NCBI RefSeq assembly: GCF_902459465.1
Contig: NC_047062.1
Span: 25,909,866 to 25,973,865, forward strand
Direction of reading: 5' to 3'
DNA from: Asterias rubens
Lineage: Eukaryota; Echinodermata; Asteroidea; Forcipulatida; Asteriidae
Length of the DNA: 64,000 bases
Below the pieces are notes generated by a model. It did no database searches. It had not been told where the DNA came from and was given only the letters and a program-made list of their open reading frames with translations. The position numbers and the translations under genes were made by a program. Positions 37,954-48,700 of this stretch are shown here, in pieces (positions within the stretch are counted from its first letter, which is position 1; every line of letters begins with the position of its first letter).

Positions 37954-40021
37954 TTATTGGTTTTGAGCATTGGAGACAGTCTCAGACACAGTGCCAGTCG
38001 CTACACCGTCAGCCACCTGGTTCGAATCCCGCTTCTTACAAAACAGCTCCCTGATCCCTTTACGGAACGGCTTGTTGGTCATGGTGTAAATGACTGGATT
38101 CACACAGGAATTACCAACGGCTAAGATGATAGTGAGACTTTGGGTAGGTCCTCCTAGAGTCATTGGAACACCAACATTGAAGAGCAGGAACCAGACTTGA
38201 TTTGGAATCCAACACACACCGAATGTGATGACGCAGGCCAGGAGTGTCTTCACCAGGGTTTGGGAGGCTCGGAGCTGCCACATTTTACGCTGGTCACTTG
38301 GATTGACTCCCATAGAGGCTGCAAGAGAAGGCAAAGTAGATACAAACTAACGCATTAGGTTCGAATCCAACCAGAGTTGTTCTGGTTTTTGTGCAGGCCT
38401 ACCAATAGATATTGGTAAGGTAATTACCGTGCAAGATCCAGAGGGTGAAATGCGCTGAAAATAATGTGATACTTTAGGTCATTGTCTCACAGTCGATCTA
38501 TCATCAACACAGATTTCCGTATTCTCATCATCGGTTCAATGAAGTTACCCCAAAAGATATTTGTAATAAAAAAAAACTGCTTCAATCAGCCGGCGATCAG
38601 TGGTTGGACCGCGGTCGAGTGACGGAAGTTTGCATTGGGTCGCGAGCTAAAAGAGGCTAAAACATCTACTCTCAATAAAGAGTGTGACTTTATATTCAAT
38701 CCAATGCGCCTAGCTGAAGTCAGTGTAGGAAAAATTAAAACGAAATAGTATCAAGTTATTTCTATGAGGTGTATTGCCAGCCCTAATCAGAAAAGAAAAA
38801 CAAATTATATGCACCGAGTCAATTGATGAATAGAAAGTTTATGCTCTGTTGCTGCGGGTCATCTTTAAAGGCACTATATGGACGCGTTTGGGGATTGTCA
38901 AAGACCGGTATTCTTACTTGGTGCATGTATACCCCAACATGCATGAAAAATAACAAATCTGTGAAAAATATGATGTTGACTCAATTATTGGTCATCGAAG
39001 TTGCAAGAGAATTTTGGAAGAAATAAAAACCTAGTGTTGCACAAATTTGTGTGCTTCCAGATGCTTAAGAAGGGCTTTAGGCCTGAAGTATTTTCCTTTT
39101 AGTATTATATGAGTGAGAAATTGCATCATTCCCAAAAACTACGTTACCTCAGAGGGAGCCGTTTCTCACAATGTTGTGCAATATCAACAGCTCTGCATTG
39201 CTCGTTATGTTAAGTAAGTTTTTATGCTAACAATTATTGTCAGTAATTACAATATGAATATGAAATGTCTGAGTACGAAATGAGATAAAATGACTTAATA
39301 ACTAACCTGTGCGAGCAGTTAAGATCTTCACTTGTCGGTTCAGTGTCGAGATAACTTTCAGTTGCGCAAGGATCATCACCATGAATGGAGCGAAGAAGTT
39401 GACCGTGAAAGTGTACACTCCAAATGCCACCTGAGCTCCTCGGTTAGACCAGCCTTCAAAATGACATCCCACTACTTCATCTTCTCCATACGTAAAGAAG
39501 AAGAAAGATCTTGAAACTGCGGCAAGTACCCAACACGCAACGATCATGATGTATTTGTTTCGCTTGATGAAAATAGTCTTGTATTTGTGTGGATAGACGA
39601 TGGCTAAATAGCGCTCCAAATTGACAACGGTCAAACCCAAGACTGACGTCATCGTGAAGACCCAAAAGAGGAAACCGCTGGCGTAAAATCGACACCAGAA
39701 CTCACCTAAGAACCCGGGGTTTGGAGCGGAGTTGGTTCTGGGCAGGAGATAACCAGGGATGACCAGAACACAGGCCATGAAATCAACAATGGAGAGATGC
39801 ACCAAGAAATCACTTGTATTAGACCGTAGGGACGGCACACGGAGGAGTACGATGGCAACCAGTAAGTTACCAGTGATACCAACCACACAGATCATGCAGT
39901 AGAGAGCTAAGATAAACTTGGCGAAACCATCGCTGTCTTCCATTTGAACATCCTCGTTTGAACTCTTAGTTCCTTGGAAAATTGTAGGTGAAGTCGTGCC
40001 AAGACTCTCAATTTGATCCAT
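37954..40021 (-). CDS. Class A (rhodopsin-like) G protein-coupled receptor, two exons
   Basis: Exons 40021-39307 and 38318-37954 join in phase 1 to give 359 residues. Seven hydrophobic segments are visible: five in exon 1, two in exon 2. Family landmarks are GN in TM1 (N52), D80 in TM2, the C110/C186 pair that normally forms the extracellular disulfide, E-R-Y at 136-138 in place of DRY, C274-W-x-P in TM6 and N312-P-x-x-Y in TM7, followed by a basic helix 8 and a cysteine suited to palmitoylation. The N-terminus (about 32 residues) is short and acidic with no signal peptide, as in many peptide or amine receptors. The intron falls in the third intracellular loop. The stop codon lies inside an AATAAA hexamer (37953-37958). 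The receptor is a plasma-membrane signalling protein; the ligand cannot be read from sequence. TM3/ICL2 (NLERYLAIVYPHKY) looks most like invertebrate neuropeptide receptors, but that is only a guess. Confidence 0.93.
38866..39255. mobile_element. Diverged family A element in the GPCR intron
   Basis: Begins TTTAAAGGCACTATATGGAC. The body shows CAAAGACCGGTATTCTTAC, TGTGTGCTTCCAGATGCTTA and TCAGAGGGAGCCGTTTCTC. It fills most of the 988-bp intron. Confidence 0.7.
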
Positions 40022-41344
40022 TGGTGCTTATTTATGGCGTGTGTCTCTAGTTGAAAGATTTGTAATGGAAGTTTCTATAAATTCTCACGAGTATTCAGTT
40101 TACGTTCAGTTCTGTTCATTGAGTGGGTTTATCATGTTATATGGTGCCTCACACGGAAGTCTGTAGCAACCATACCTAATGTAACTTTTGCAACCGTGTG
40201 TGCTCCCGCTAATAAGAAAACCAGAGCGATCAGAAAACTGTGCCTTTTTATCCATGAACCACCAATGAAGCTTAGATTTTAACATCAGTTACTGGTACAA
40301 AACACTATCAACCAACTCTCAGTTGCAAGAAAAATGCAATATTAAGTTACCTTGACCAGTAATACATTTTAATTTAAAAATTGATGCCTATAATATCGTT
40401 CTGCCAAGGCGGGAGGGATTTTTAACGTACGTGCTTGACCGGTACTTACGTATATTAAGTGCCGACTATAAATTGAAAGAAAAGAGTTCTTCGGTTGCCA
40501 TTGAATTTAATTTCTCGCATAAAATGGTTTAATCAAATTTGTCAAAAAGGGTTTAATCAATCTCGCATGCAACCTTGTACAACTTCACAATTTAAGACCT
40601 TGACATTGACAAAATTGGGGTAAATTTGTTCATTGTCTGTTTGAGTATTCGCAATATTTCTTCAGACTTATAACCGCCAATGTCCGAGGGCGAGGCAGGT
40701 ATTGGAGTCCAAGACGCCAATCCCCGACCCCGCCCTACCCCCATCCGACGCTCTTTACGATGCAGTATTAATACGCAGTGTTTTGAATCAATAACTCATC
40801 AACTTCAGTGAAGTAAATAAGCTCACATTTAGGCCCATCTCATGTTCTTCATCTACCATGTTGAAGACAATGACACTTGGTAATTACTCAAAATAATTGT
40901 TACGGCCGAAATTAACAGTCGCGTCCGCCTGCAAATATTTCACAATTTTGTTGGTCGTGTTGACTGAGTGGATGACCAGAACACTGTGAACTCAACTATT
41001 TATACGACCTGCACACACACGCAGGCTTTGGTGTCGGCCGTTGATTCACGTCATCATCGCCGCAACCCACCGTTAGCCGCTGTTCCTTGCCGCCATCCAA
41101 TCCGCTGCCTGCCGTCTGCGTTCCTTGTTGCCGGGCATTGTCACCCGCCGCCCAGACAATGTACGATTTTGCTCGCTTGACCCAGTCCCCTACCACGCTG
41201 AAGGTCGTTCCCACCCGTCAGCGAATTTTGGTTTCCCCCCTTTTTGCCGTCGCTTTACCGCCAACGCTTTGGGATTCATCACGTTCGTCACCTTCCGTTT
41301 TGGGTCTTTTGCCCTACTAATATAAATGTGAGCCAGAAAGATTA

Positions 41345-41476
41345 ATTGCCTAGTAACTTGGAGTACACGCACACAAGCAAAAACTCACCGCTTCAGTTAG
41401 CTTCGATTAATTGCTCATAAGCAATAGCCAATTCTATATAATAGCCAATTCAATTCGATAATCACAAAAGGATTCA
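41345..41476. repeat. Direct repeat flanking the mariner-like element (left copy)
   Basis: GCCTAGTAACTTGGAGTACA through CTCATAAGCAATAGCCAA matches 43708-43840 in the same orientation on the other side of the transposon. A third relative is near 1915-1990. Confidence 0.6.
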
Positions 41477-41726
41477 TACAGGGTGTCTCAAAAAAAAAAA
41501 GTAATCCTACTTTAAAGAGTTTTTATGGCCAGACTACATGTTTACCAGCAGAAAGCATGACATCATCTTAAAGCTGAAACCTTGTGCTTTTCAATGATAC
41601 ATTTGGTTACATTCCAGGGTCATGCATCAGCGAGCACAATTGCCATGAAAATGTGGTACAAAAATGCAGTTGGTTCACTTTTGAACGCATGTCATTCTGG
41701 CCTTGGGTAAACCTCAGGTTGTCACA

Positions 41727-42190
41727 ATGGTTCAGCTAACGGCAGAACAGAGAATCTTTGTGGTCAAGAAATGGTATGAAACCACAAGTATTTTCAGGCT
41801 ACATGGGATACCTTTAGAGAAGCATTCCCAGACCGAGAGCCACCAGCAAAGACAACAATCTGGGCCAATGTGAGAAAGTATGAAGCACACGGAAACAGCT
41901 TCAACTGCAACAAAGAAAGTTCAGGAAAGCCAAGGACAGCGAGATCTCACTCAGGAAAACATCGCTACCCTACGACAGCAATGATTGACCACTCACAGGA
42001 GACAAGTGCAAGACGGAATGGTGTTGGACTGAGCCACACCACTTTTAATCGGATCACTCATCTGAACCTTCATTTCCATCTGTTCCACATCCGTCATGAA
42101 CGATCTGCTTCCTGATCTTGCAAGAAGAAATACTTTCTGTGAGTGGCTTCTTGAGCGGTGTGAGAGAGATCCCAGCAAACTTCTGGTTTC
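41727..42190 (+). pseudogene. Transposase remnant, frameshifted and internally deleted
   Basis: The fragments read MVQLTAEQRIFVVKKWYETT (N-terminal HTH region), GVGLSHTTFNRITHL and DLLPDLARRNTFCEWLLERC in different frames. They resemble the N-terminal and central part of an IS630/mariner-like transposase. The catalytic DDE region is missing, because the frame runs straight into the right inverted repeat. It cannot encode an active enzyme. Confidence 0.7.
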
Positions 42191-42395
42191 ATACCTTTTA
42201 TTGACCACTCTGCTGTTATTAGCTGAACCGTGTGTGCAACCCGAGGTTTACACTCTGTCTGAAGACCAAAATAACAGGAGTTCAAAAGTGAACCAACTGC
42301 ATTTTTGCACCACAACCTCAAGACAGTGGTGCTCGCTGATGCGTGACCCTTGAATGTAACCAAATGTATCATTGGAAAGCACAGGGTTTCAGGTT

Positions 42396-43137
42396 TAAAG
42401 CCATTGGACCCTTTCGGTAAACAGTGTTGTCCAAGGCCCACACGTTGTGTACCACAACTTCTATATCAAATAACAAACCTGTAAAAATTTAGGCTCAATC
42501 GGTCATCGGAGTCGGGAGAAAACAACGGAAAAACCCACCCTGGTTTCCGCGCGTTTCGCCGTGTCATGACATGTGTTTAAAATAAATGTTATTCTTGTTA
42601 ACGAGAATTTCTATTGTTTTTCTGTTTTCTCAAAAAGTAAAGCATTTCATGGAATAATATTTCAAGAGAAGTATTTCACCATTGCCTTCTCTAAACCCTG
42701 TAATTTATTTGTAAATCAGTGAACTTTTATTTTTTTTTCTGAACCGAAAGGGTCCAACACGTTGCCTGGGATCGGTCGAGTTGGTCTTTGAAAAGCGTTT
42801 GTAACCGTTTGTTATAAAATGCATCTGGTTAGAAAGATGTTTTAAAAGTAGAATACAATGTTCCACACACATTTGCCTCGAAATTGCGTGGTTTTCCTTT
42901 TACTTTGCGAACTAACACGGTCGGCCATTTATGGGAGTCAAAAATTTGACTCCCATAAATGGCCGACCGTGTTTGTCAACGAGGTAAAAAGAAAATCACG
43001 CAATTTCGAGTGATACTTGTGTGGATCATTATATTCTACTTTTAAAATATCTTTCCAATCATATGCATTTTATAACAAACGGTTACAAACGCTTTTCAAA
43101 GACCAACTCGACCGATCTAAGGCAACGTGTTCCTTTA
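42396..43137. mobile_element. Chimeric TTAAAGG foldback element (family C left half, family D right half)
   Basis: It begins TTAAAGCCATTGGACC, like the family C copy at 60731-61107. Near 42752 it switches to CACGTTGCC..., the family D sequence seen at 15163-15559, and ends GGCAACGTGTTCCTTTAA. Family D carries a central palindrome of about 56 bp (42919-42974). The whole sits at a TTAA site in the right TIR of the mariner-like element. Confidence 0.7.
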
Positions 43138-43231
43138 AGATGATGCCAGACTTTCTGCTGGTAAACATATAGTCTGGCCACAAAAACCCATTAAAGTAGA
43201 ATTACCTGTTTTCTTTAGACACCCTGTATAG

Positions 43232-43697
43232 TGGACACTATTAGTTTTTGTCAAAATAATTATTAGCATTAAACCTTACTTGGTAACAAGTAATGGGGAG
43301 AGGTTGATAGAATAGAACATGGTGAGAAACGGCTCCATCTGAAGTGACATAGTTTTCGAGAAAGAAGTAATTTTCCACGAATTTGACTTAAGCCCCATAG
43401 TAATACATTAATGCTATTACGTTTTTCCTACACTGACTTCAGCTAGCTAGGCGCCTTGGATTTAATATGAAGTCACACTCTTTACTGACAGTAGATGTTT
43501 AGAGACCTCAGAATTGGAATTTGAGGTCTCGAAATCAAGCATCTGAAAGCACACAAAACAACTTGTTTGACAAGGGTTTTATTTTCTTTCATAATTTTCT
43601 CGCAACTCCGACGACCAATCGAGCTCAAATTTTCACAGATGTTTTATTTTATGCATAATGTTGAGATACACAACAGTTACCAATGTCCACTGCTATA
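43232..43697. mobile_element. Family A element with an internal insertion
   Basis: The body from GTGGACACTATTAG to TTACCAATGTCCACTGC is longer than usual. An unrelated segment (about 43388-43500) splits it; that segment resembles sequence near 38695-38740 (GCGCCT.. and TGAAGTCA..). Confidence 0.65.
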
Positions 43698-43707
43698 ACA
43701 AAGATTG

Positions 43708-43840
43708 CCTAGTAACTTGGGGTCGCACGCGCAATCAAAGTTTCCCGCTTCATCAGTAAGCTTCCATTATTAATTTTCTCATAAGCAACAGCCAACTCTA
43801 TACAATTAAATTCGATAAAAAACACAAGGATTTATATAGC
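43708..43840. repeat. Direct repeat flanking the mariner-like element (right copy)
   Basis: GCCTAGTAACTTGGGGTCGC through CTCATAAGCAACAGCCAA; diverged by several indels from the left copy. Confidence 0.6.
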
Positions 43841-44175
43841 CTTAATATATGGGCACGTATCCACGCTGCTGGGTGTGCAAGGCGCATTTCCAGGCAAATA
43901 TTGATAAAAGCACAAGGACTTAATGATTAGTTGGTTCATTTTAGAGCAACAAAAAGATAAAAATGCAAGGCTACATACACAGCATTGTGCACTTAAGGGC
44001 AACATTAAAAACGCAAGGGCACAATTTGATAAAAATGTAAGGCTATAAAATAGCCTTGTCCATTATATGGCAACATTTGAAAACAAAATGCAAGGCTAAA
44101 TAATTATAGCCTTATGTTTATTGGGTGTATTTTAGAGCAAACATTGATAAAAACGCAAAATGTATAAAGCCTGAA
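43840..44175. repeat. Degenerate tandem repeat with GATAAAAACGCAAGG motif
   Basis: Variants of TTGATAAAAACGCAAGGCT recur about six times at roughly 50-75 bp spacing, together with TTTTAGAGCAACA. Heavily decayed; not coding. Confidence 0.55.
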
Positions 44176-44454
44176 GAATGATCATGTGAAATATGCATTT
44201 GAATGCATATACTACACTTGCACCTTTATGGTAGAGTTTTGAGGAAATGTTTAAAAGAAAAGAAGCAGATTACTAACACACCCTTGCTTAAAGATACAAA
44301 ATACTTTATTGTTTTAAAAGTTCTTGTCTGCATAAAATAGTGTGTCATGACAGAGCACTAGTCTTGTGCACTACACGGTCATCACAGTGTGGGTTCGAAC
44401 TGTCTCATGATTGGAGTTCGAACCCAAACAAGTTTGTGTTTCTGAATATATAGG

Positions 44455-44640
44455 GGACCTGCAGCCGATTTCACCAAACCTAGGATGAGTCCTACATGTA
44501 TCTCGAGTTAGGACGAGTAACTCGTTCTAACTTTAGGATAGGTTCGATGCGTCATAATGTCTATAGATATGGAATTGAACTCAGCCTAAGTTCGAAGATT
44601 AATCCTAAGTTAGGAAGAGTTTGGTGAAATCGACGGCAGG
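44455..44640. mobile_element. Foldback element with GATTTCACCAAAC ends
   Basis: CCTGCAGCCGATTTCACCAA at the left pairs with TTGGTGAAATCGACGGCAGG at the right. Confidence 0.75.
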
Positions 44641-45339
44641 ACTTGATCAAGCTTAAAATTTAGAGCCATCCGTTTAGCACACAAAATACTCAATGAATGA
44701 TGTCATGGTGTTATCGCCAGCCATTTAAACCAAAACATGAAATTAACCAAACAAATTTATGATACTTTTTGAGATATGGCTGTCTCAAGATTGGCTGATA
44801 AAATATTAATGTCAATATAACTAAGTTAACAAATTACATTTAATTATAACTTCATGATCTAAGCTTTAATAATATGATATAGGTTCATATTATTTTATAC
44901 TTATCCAAGTATGATTTTTTGAGAAAACACAAACAAAAATCCTGACAATTCCGACCACTATGTGGGGACAGCTAATAAAAAATGAAGAATTTCAAAAGAA
45001 GTACTTTGTAATTCATACAAAAAGCACAGACGAAATGAGCTGCAGCGACTGATTAAGATAGTGTCAAAGTGTACCCTGATTTTTGCTGAAGAATCAGAAA
45101 AGAATATCCTAGTCTAGAATCCTGTCATAAGGCAAAATAAACAATTCTAACAAAACAGGCATAAACCTTTTCAGCTGATTTAGTTATTTGTTTTTCTCAG
45201 CTACGACATTGAAAATGAAAAAAAAAGTCCTGCTGCAACCAGGTGACTTCATCTTGATAATTTCAGACAAACTGCAGTTGCATGACTGCAAAACAAAAAT
45301 GTTGTTTCATTTCTGTTCCCCAAAAGATACTCAAATGCA

Positions 45340-45606
45340 CTGATAGTATGTACATGTATAAAACATTGTGAGAAAGGACTCCCTTTGAAGTTTTTGATCA
45401 AAGAGGTAATTTCTCACTACAAAATTTGAATCTGAGAAAGACTGCGGGCCTGAAGCCCTTCATGGGAATCTAAAAGCACAACAAATTTTGACGTTGGTAA
45501 TGCAATCGGTCTATTGAGCTCAAATTTTCTCAGAGTTGTTAATTGTATGCATACGTTGGGATACACCAAGTGAGAATACTTGTCTTTGACATTTAACAAT
45601 TTAAAC
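45340..45606. mobile_element. Partial family A element beyond the CPQ stop
   Basis: Contains GTGAGAAAGGACTCCC, a GACTGCGGGCCTGAAGCCC imperfect central palindrome, and GGGATACACCAAGTGAGAAT. Confidence 0.6.
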
Positions 45607-45731
45607 AAAGGAAAAAAAGGAAACAAATCCAGGTGCATTACAGTGATAGTTTTAAAGAATGATTGAAAAAAATAACCTGTGATGACGGTACCCTCCAAAG
45701 TTGAGAGATGGCATCCTAATCCGTCCTCTTG

Positions 45732-48700
45732 TTATTTTCTGGGGAGCATTTTATCTAAATCAGCCACTATGTATGAAACGACTGTCCATACTGCAGTACA
45801 CAAATCCATTTGATGTGGATCCTGTACAGATATTGTGTCACCTGCAAATAGACAAAAAAGAATATATCTATAACCAATAGATGAAATCAATTATTATAAA
45901 AATACTACTAATAATAATATTAATGGCTTCTTATAAAGCGCTCATATCCATCACTCAGTGGCGTTCAAGGCGCTTCAACATTCTGTATTTTCCTGCAAGG
46001 TATTGTGTAGCTAAATTTTGGAAGTATGAATTTTTTTTCCTTAGCAAAGCACCAAGTAATGGTTTACAAGGTGCTGTTGCGCAAAGTGCTGCCAATTAAA
46101 CCAGGAACACTGGGGAGAACCCCTTCTGTTTTCGATAAAGTGCACTGGGTTCTTTTATGTACATTACACATCTCAAAGCATACAAAGTAATGCAGTGTTT
46201 TTTTTCTTTCATTATTCTCTGGCAACTTCGAGCCCAACTGAGCCCAAATTTTCACAGGTTTATTATTTTATGCTTATGTTAAGTGAGAATACTTGACTTT
46301 GACAATTACTAAACATGTCCAGTGCCGTTAATGCCTTGACATGCCTCACAACATAAACAAAGACGGAATCTACACACATACCATCTGAATGATGATACCA
46401 GAAATAATCGTTATTGCGGTTGAGTATACTGCCGCCCGGTACACCCTCTTTAATCCAGTAAGAGACATCTAAACCGTCCGCCGCATCAAGAAATGTTGTC
46501 GCATTCACTGGACCTAAAAGCTCCACAATACTTTTGATGATTTCAAGTGTGGCGTTACTTCCTGAAAAGACATAAAGATTACTTAAAACTCCTATCTGTG
46601 TCGTCACAATAGTAGAAGCCAAAACAGTTATCTGTGTTGTAACCTTTGTCGTGATGCGGGCATTTTATTTCTCTCCCATTCACAAACCAATAGACATCAC
46701 AGCCAAAACCAAGGTTGGAAAACCTATGGCAAGCCATAAATGCAAAGCAAAAACAGATAGCTTCTGTCTGTAACAATGTCACACAAAATATAGTCAAACA
46801 TAGCCTTGACTTTGTTGGAAACAAAACAACCAATCATTGCAGGTATTTTATTCAATTGAAAGTTTGCATAAAGTATTGAATTTGGTTTTAAAACATCTGT
46901 TAAATGATCAAATGTTTTACTAACATTCGGCGGTCTATGCCAACCACCTTGAATTGTTTATCAACAATAGAAAGGTCTATACACCTTTCTTTTGCAACAT
47001 CACAGCCCAAGTTTCTGCCAAGCCAGGTTGAAAACTATGGAAAGCCATAAGTGTGAATCAAAAACAGATCGCTACTGTTTGTAAAAATGATACAAAAATA
47101 TTCAAACCATGTGTTGATCTTGTTGAAAACAAGATTGTGGGAAGTGTTTTATTTAATTGAAAGTTTGCAAAAATCGAGAATTTTTTTAAAACATCTGTTA
47201 ATACGATTGAGTGTTGTGTTTTACAAACATTTGGCCATCATGCCAACCAGCTCAGTTTGTTTATCAACAATGAAAAGGTCTATTTCATTGAATTGACACT
47301 CATAAGAAAACAGTCAGGTCCCTAATAATTGGCATGTAATGAAAATAGTGATGATTGGTATGATCAACAGGGGACAGGACAAAGATGGTAGCCCAGTTTT
47401 TAAGATGAGGTGCTGGGTCTTACCGCTCTCAATGTTTGTTTGTTCAATCCAAATCTATTCAACATTCCAGTCAGTTTCCCTTGTGGTTGATTACTTGATC
47501 TTTTTCAATTGAAGATTGATCAAGGCTATAAGCTAAACTCATCGGAAGACATTTTATATTTTATAGGCACTAGAAACCTTTGGTAATTGTCTAGGACAAG
47601 TATTCTCACTTTGTGTATCCCAACATATACATGAAATAACAAATCTGTGAAAATTTTGACTCAATTAGTCATGAAAGTAGCAAGAGAGTAATGAAAGAAA
47701 TAACACCCTTTTTGCAAAAGTTTGTGTTTATTTCAGATGCCTGTATAAAAGGCTTTAGGCCTCAAGTCTTTCAATATTTGAGTGAGAAATTACCTTTTTC
47801 ACAAAAACTACGTTACTTAGACGGAGCTGAAGTTTTATACTATCAATAGCTCTCCAGTGCTCGTTACCAAGTAAGCCTTTTTATGCTTACAATTATTTTG
47901 AATGATTACCAATAGTGTTCAATGCCTCTGACAAAACAGAAACATACATTTGGATTACCTTTTACTTCGACTCCATATGGTGTAAAAGTCCCCATGTCAG
48001 ATTCCATTACTAGGTCATACATGCTGGCATTCACCTAAAAATGGACAGAGTGGAAAGTTGATTAATAATAATAATAATATCAAAGTCTTATATAGCGCCT
48101 GTATCTACCAACAAGGTACTCAAGACATTTAGTATATACGCTTTTTCAGAAAGATAAGCTATTGAAGTTATGAATTCTGAGACCCAATAGACCGATCCAT
48201 TAAGCTCCGCCCCATTGCGTATTGACCAATCAAAACGCAACGAAGGTCCGACACCAAGGTTCGACATGCGTGCGCGTATGCTTGGCGCGCACGGCAGAGT
48301 TGTGCAGAAAGGCAATGGAGAGATCCACGTGTTCTTGCTCACGCGTGCCTTGTGGGCAGAGCCGACTGGATTGGTCTATTATGTAGCACCGCAAAAAAGG
48401 ACTGTTATGTCTGCTGCCGACAGCGTCTCAAAAGTCTCCCATTACCAAACGTGTCCAGTGCCTTTAACACTTTAGAGACCATTCACTTCTGTATTATATT
48501 AAAAAAAAACACCCAGACCATCATTTAATCGCAAAATGTTCAGTAAAAACGACACTACAATTTTTAATTTTTTTTTTCGTTTTCGAAATTTGGATGCTCA
48601 CATTGGAAACATTGGAAAATTTCATACACACGCATGACCTTCATTTTGAATTCTTTGTGTGGATGTAAGTAGGTAAAATCTATCAGCTGTTTGCAGCCGT

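Larger units (their letters stand above)
41479..43226 (+). mobile_element. Degenerate Tc1/mariner-type DNA transposon with long TIRs, interrupted
   Basis: The ends read CAGGGTGTCT and AGACACCCTG and are flanked on both sides by TA, the target of the IS630-Tc1-mariner superfamily. Inverted repeats are about 260 bp long: left 41479-41738; right 42220-42395 continuing at 43138-43226. The right repeat is split by a foldback insertion (42396-43137). The inner part (41727-42190) carries a broken transposase. It lies between the GPCR and CPQ. Confidence 0.85.

Noticed and set aside
40968..41325. Overlapping GC-richer ORFs between the GPCR and the mariner-like element
   Set aside because: Short, no motif, no splice context; the higher GC and a TGTTACGG start inside a family A remnant suggest a fragment of another mobile element.
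46579..46833. 84-residue Cys/Phe-rich minus-strand ORF
   Set aside because: Falls in CPQ intron 12 and in the first copy of a tandem duplication; the second copy does not keep the frame.
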